Assembly: GCA_001816645.1 (NCBI GenBank) | Contig: MHCO01000007.1 | Location: 169-16,502, forward strand | Length of the DNA stretch: 16,334 nt | From: Candidatus Woykebacteria bacterium GWB1_45_5 | GTDB lineage: Bacteria; Patescibacteriota; Microgenomatia; Woykebacterales; RBG-16-39-9b | Direction: 5' to 3' | Shown here: in pieces, positions 13,966 through 16,334 of the stretch | Layout of the letters: the number at the start of each line of letters is the position of its first letter | Numbering within the stretch: the stretch's first letter is position 1 | The notes under the pieces: model-generated | Databases searched by the model: none | What the model saw: only the letters and a program-made list of their open reading frames with translations | Told to the model about the DNA's origin: nothing | Translations under genes and position numbers: made by a program

Positions 13966-15457
13966 CATCATTAGCGAACTAAAAAGAGAAATTGAGGGAT
14001 TAAAAATCTCTCCAGCTGCAAAAAACATTGGCACGGTCGTTGAAGTTGGCGATGGAATCGCTAGAATCGAAGGACTTTCCGATGTTGCTTATAACGAACT
14101 AGTAGAACTGCCTCATGGCCTCTCTGGCCTTGCTTTAAATCTCGAGGAAACTAATGTCGGAATTGTTGTTTTTGGCGAATACAAACTGCTAAAAGAGGGA
14201 GATCAAGCAAAAACAACCGGAAAAATACTCTCTGTACCGGTTGGCGAATCCTTAATCGGGCGGGTTGTAAATGCCTTAGGTAATCCAATCGATGGAAAAG
14301 GACCAATCAAGTCTTCCAAGTACTACCCGATTGAAAAAATCGCACCACGAGTAATAACTAGGGAACCAGTCACCACTCCTTTGCAAACGGGGCTTAAAGC
14401 CATTGATTCCATGATTCCAATCGGTCGTGGGCAACGCGAGTTAATCATTGGCGATCGCGGCTTAGGCAAAACAGCGATCACTGTGGACACAATCATTAAT
14501 CAAAAAGATTCTGGCGTAATCTGCGTTTATGTCGCCATCGGTCAAAAAACAGCTAAAATCGCTCAGGTAGTCGACACTCTAGAAAAACACGGCGCGATGG
14601 GACACACAATTGTCGTGCTTGCTTCGGCTGACGACTCGGCTGCGATGAATTACATTGCTCCTTATTCAGGCTGTGCAATTGGTGAGTACTTTATGGATCA
14701 AGGAAAGGATGCACTTGTCGTCTATGACGATCTCTCCAAACATGCCTGGTCTTATCGCCAAATTTCAATTATTTTGAGAAGACCTTCTGGTCGCGAAGCC
14801 TACCCCGGTGACATCTTCTATCTTCACAGCCGTTTGCTTGAACGTGCTGCAAAGTTGAACAAAGACTATGGCGGCGGATCGCTTACTGCTTTACCAATTA
14901 TCGAAACCCAAGCCGGTGATGTTTCTGCCTATATTCCAACCAATGTGATTTCGATTACCGATGGCCAAATTTATCTGGAAGGCGATCTTTTCTTCGCTGG
15001 AGTAAGACCCGCCGTAAATGTCGGTTTATCGGTCTCACGGGTTGGCGGCAAAGCCCAGATTAAAGCGATGAAGAGTGTGGCCGGCTCATTGAGACTTGAT
15101 CTTGCCCAATACCGTGAGCTTGCTTCCTTTGCCCAGTTTGGCTCCGATTTGGATGAAGCAACACGAAACCAACTAGAGAGGGGTAAAAGAATCGTCGAAG
15201 TTCTGAAACAGCCTCAATACGTTCCAATGCCAGTTGAGCAGCAAGCAGTAATTATTTGGACTGTAACCAATGGTCATCTTGATGATATTCCGGTTGAAAA
15301 GATTAAAGGATTTGAAGAAAAATTCCTTGACTTTATGAAAACAAGAAAAGAAAAAATTCTCGAAACAATTGCTAAAGAAAAAACCATTGACGATAAAACA
15401 ATAAGAGAGCTGGCGAAAGCAACAGAGGAATTTAAGAAAGGGTTCAAGGTTAAATAA
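13958..15457 (+). CDS. atpA: ATP synthase F1 subunit alpha
   Basis: Non-catalytic nucleotide-binding subunit of the F1 hexamer. It has 499 residues. N-terminal beta-barrel domain, P-loop GDRGLGKT at 165-172 (most relatives have GDRQTGKT), [20 protein letters not shown] around 278-297, and the arginine finger Arg361 in [10 protein letters not shown] that completes the beta active site. AAGGAGG 9 nt upstream sets the ATG at 13958. Confidence 0.97.
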   Translation: MADIISELKREIEGLKISPAAKNIGTVVEVGDGIARIEGLSDVAYNELVELPHGLSGLALNLEETNVGIVVFGEYKLLKEGDQAKTTGKILSVPVGESLIGRVVNALGNPIDGKGPIKSSKYYPIEKIAPRVITREPVTTPLQTGLKAIDSMIPIGRGQRELIIGDRGLGKTAITVDTIINQKDSGVICVYVAIGQKTAKIAQVVDTLEKHGAMGHTIVVLASADDSAAMNYIAPYSGCAIGEYFMDQGKDALVVYDDLSKHAWSYRQISIILRRPSGREAYPGDIFYLHSRLLERAAKLNKDYGGGSLTALPIIETQAGDVSAYIPTNVISITDGQIYLEGDLFFAGVRPAVNVGLSVSRVGGKAQIKAMKSVAGSLRLDLAQYRELASFAQFGSDLDEATRNQLERGKRIVEVLKQPQYVPMPVEQQAVIIWTVTNGHLDDIPVEKIKGFEEKFLDFMKTRKEKILETIAKEKTIDDKTIRELAKATEEFKKGFKVK

Positions 15458-15458
15458 A

Positions 15459-15683
15459 ATGATATGTGATCTTCACTATATCGTAATGTATCGTATTTTT
15501 AATACGTTTACTGTTTTTTGGCTGGTAGTTTTCGCTGGTATTATTCTTTCATTAATAGGAATATTTTTAACGAAACAAAGGAAACAAGCCTTAATAGTAT
15601 TAGGAATATCAATAGGGTTAATCTTCATAAGAGTTGCATTTGAGATCCTTGCGATCCAGTTCGGCTGCATAATAATAGATTAG
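15459..15683 (+). CDS. Unrecognised two-helix membrane protein inside the atp operon
   Basis: A 74-residue ORF one nucleotide after the atpA stop. Two hydrophobic segments (about 17-37 and 43-66) are separated by the positive turn TKQRKQ, predicting a hairpin with the loop inside the cell. The codons look A/T-richer than in atpA and atpG, and neither its start nor that of the next gene has a good Shine-Dalgarno. A second in-frame ATG at 15486 would give a 65-residue form. I recognise no family; it does not look like atpI, atpZ or epsilon. It sits where the canonical order has atpA directly before atpG, so either an acquired gene or a lineage-specific small subunit. Confidence 0.6.
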   Translation: MICDLHYIVMYRIFNTFTVFWLVVFAGIILSLIGIFLTKQRKQALIVLGISIGLIFIRVAFEILAIQFGCIIID

Positions 15684-15694
15684 GTTTAACCTAA
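15680..15694. repeat. 15-bp perfect inverted repeat before atpG
   Basis: TTAGGTTTAACCTAA: 7-bp arms around one central base, overlapping the stop codon of the small membrane ORF and ending 4 nt before the atpG ATG. It could be an operator or a site left by insertion; as RNA the loop is too tight for a good hairpin. Confidence 0.55.
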
Positions 15695-15698
15695 ACAG

Positions 15699-16334
15699 AT
15701 GGCATCTTTAAGGGAAATTAAAAGACGAATAAAATCGATTCAAAATACATCCAAAATTACCCATGCCATGGAGCTGGTGGCCGCAGCAAAGATGAAACGG
15801 GCTCAAAACCAAGCAGTAGCTGGTAAACCGTACTCGGAATTAGTTAACAATGTTATCCGCTCCATCGCGAACAGAATCGATCCCGAAGCCCACCCATTGT
15901 TAGCAAGAAGTGAAGGACCAAACACGGCAGTTATATTTTTTTCCACCGATCGAGGTCTGGCTGGATCGATTAATGCAAATTTATTTCGTGAAATTGGCAG
16001 TTTTAAAAGCAGCTTAAAATTTATCACGCTTGGCAAAAAAGCGCGCAACTTTATCGTTAAGTCCGGTAGAGAATTAGTCGCCGATTTTCCCCTACCAGAA
16101 AGGGCAGAAACTGCTTTTGTTCGACCAGTAGCAAAATTAGTGACCGAGTGTTTTTTAAATGGTGCATTTAACAAAGTCTATGTTCTCTACACAGAATTTG
16201 AATCGACACTGAAACAGACTGCCACTATCAAACAACTACTACCAATCATCGACGAGAGTGTTTTGAAGGAGTTATCTCAAGAAGCGGAAAGGTTGGAGAC
16301 TCGTGAACCGTTGTTTGAACCAGATCCTGACACG
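15699..16334 (+). CDS. atpG: ATP synthase F1 subunit gamma, cut by right edge
   Basis: Central rotor shaft of F1. 212 codons run in frame from the ATG at 15699 to the last base. The N-terminal coiled-coil helix is typical: MASLREIKRRIKSIQNTSKI, then THAMELVAAAKMKRAQ. The Rossmann-like middle shows FFSTDRGLAGSINANLF, the equivalent of the family's SDRGLCGG(x)N. The C-terminal helix lies beyond the window. No Shine-Dalgarno before the ATG. Confidence 0.96.
   Translation, partial: MASLREIKRRIKSIQNTSKITHAMELVAAAKMKRAQNQAVAGKPYSELVNNVIRSIANRIDPEAHPLLARSEGPNTAVIFFSTDRGLAGSINANLFREIGSFKSSLKFITLGKKARNFIVKSGRELVADFPLPERAETAFVRPVAKLVTECFLNGAFNKVYVLYTEFESTLKQTATIKQLLPIIDESVLKELSQEAERLETREPLFEPDPDT

Noticed and set aside
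1..16334. CRISPR arrays, insertion sequences, tRNA or rRNA genes
   Set aside because: No spaced direct repeats, transposase frames, or tRNA T-arm/CCA patterns were seen in the intergenic regions.

Overview
The window is about 16.3 kb of compact, low-to-moderate G+C bacterial chromosome. Genes are densely packed, 3' ends overlap, and several housekeeping proteins are trimmed (RsmI lacks its C-terminal domain, ATP synthase delta is 133 residues, the carbonic-anhydrase-like protein is 120 residues). Together with the gene types this suggests a small-genome bacterium of the Candidate Phyla Radiation (Patescibacteria, perhaps Microgenomates). That assignment is inference from style, not from a marker gene. 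TGA is used as a normal stop codon (atpF, atpH).

Left third (1-4975): a DNA-damage block. It holds the 5' part of uvrA (minus, running off the left edge), uvrB (minus) and lexA (plus). Two long non-coding intervals lie between them, each G+C-richer than the genes and full of perfect stems. Each looks like an independent structured RNA of about 360-410 nt. RNA-1 (about 1412-1820, plus) is divergent from uvrA and has a TTGACA-N17-TAAAAT promoter. RNA-2 (about 4247-3886, minus) is divergent from lexA. Its predicted first base is exactly the first base of an 11-bp stem, and it ends in a strong intrinsic terminator just before uvrB. I could not match either to RNase P RNA, tmRNA, SRP RNA or 6S RNA by their conserved motifs. 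They are the most interesting objects here.

Middle (4979-11593): a minus-strand operon dedA - receiver-only response regulator - NRAMP-like transporter; plus-strand rsmI with a hairpin-rich leader; a minus-strand pair eno-gpmI (overlapping by 8 nt) for the 3-phosphoglycerate to phosphoenolpyruvate steps; and a membrane-anchored DsbA-type thiol oxidoreductase.

Right third (11724-16334): a plus-strand operon that opens with a minimal beta-carbonic-anhydrase-like gene, then the F-type ATP synthase genes atpB-atpE-atpF-atpH-atpA, an unrecognised two-helix membrane ORF, and atpG (cut by the right edge).

A repeated pattern is that first genes of transcription units (uvrA, uvrB, lexA, the carbonic-anhydrase-like gene, probably eno) have a -10 box ending only 8-11 nt before the start codon and no Shine-Dalgarno. 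Several operon-internal genes (the receiver, the transporter, atpB, atpE, atpA) have clear Shine-Dalgarno sequences. This suggests leaderless initiation at operon heads. A 19-bp perfect inverted repeat over the lexA -35 box is a candidate LexA operator.
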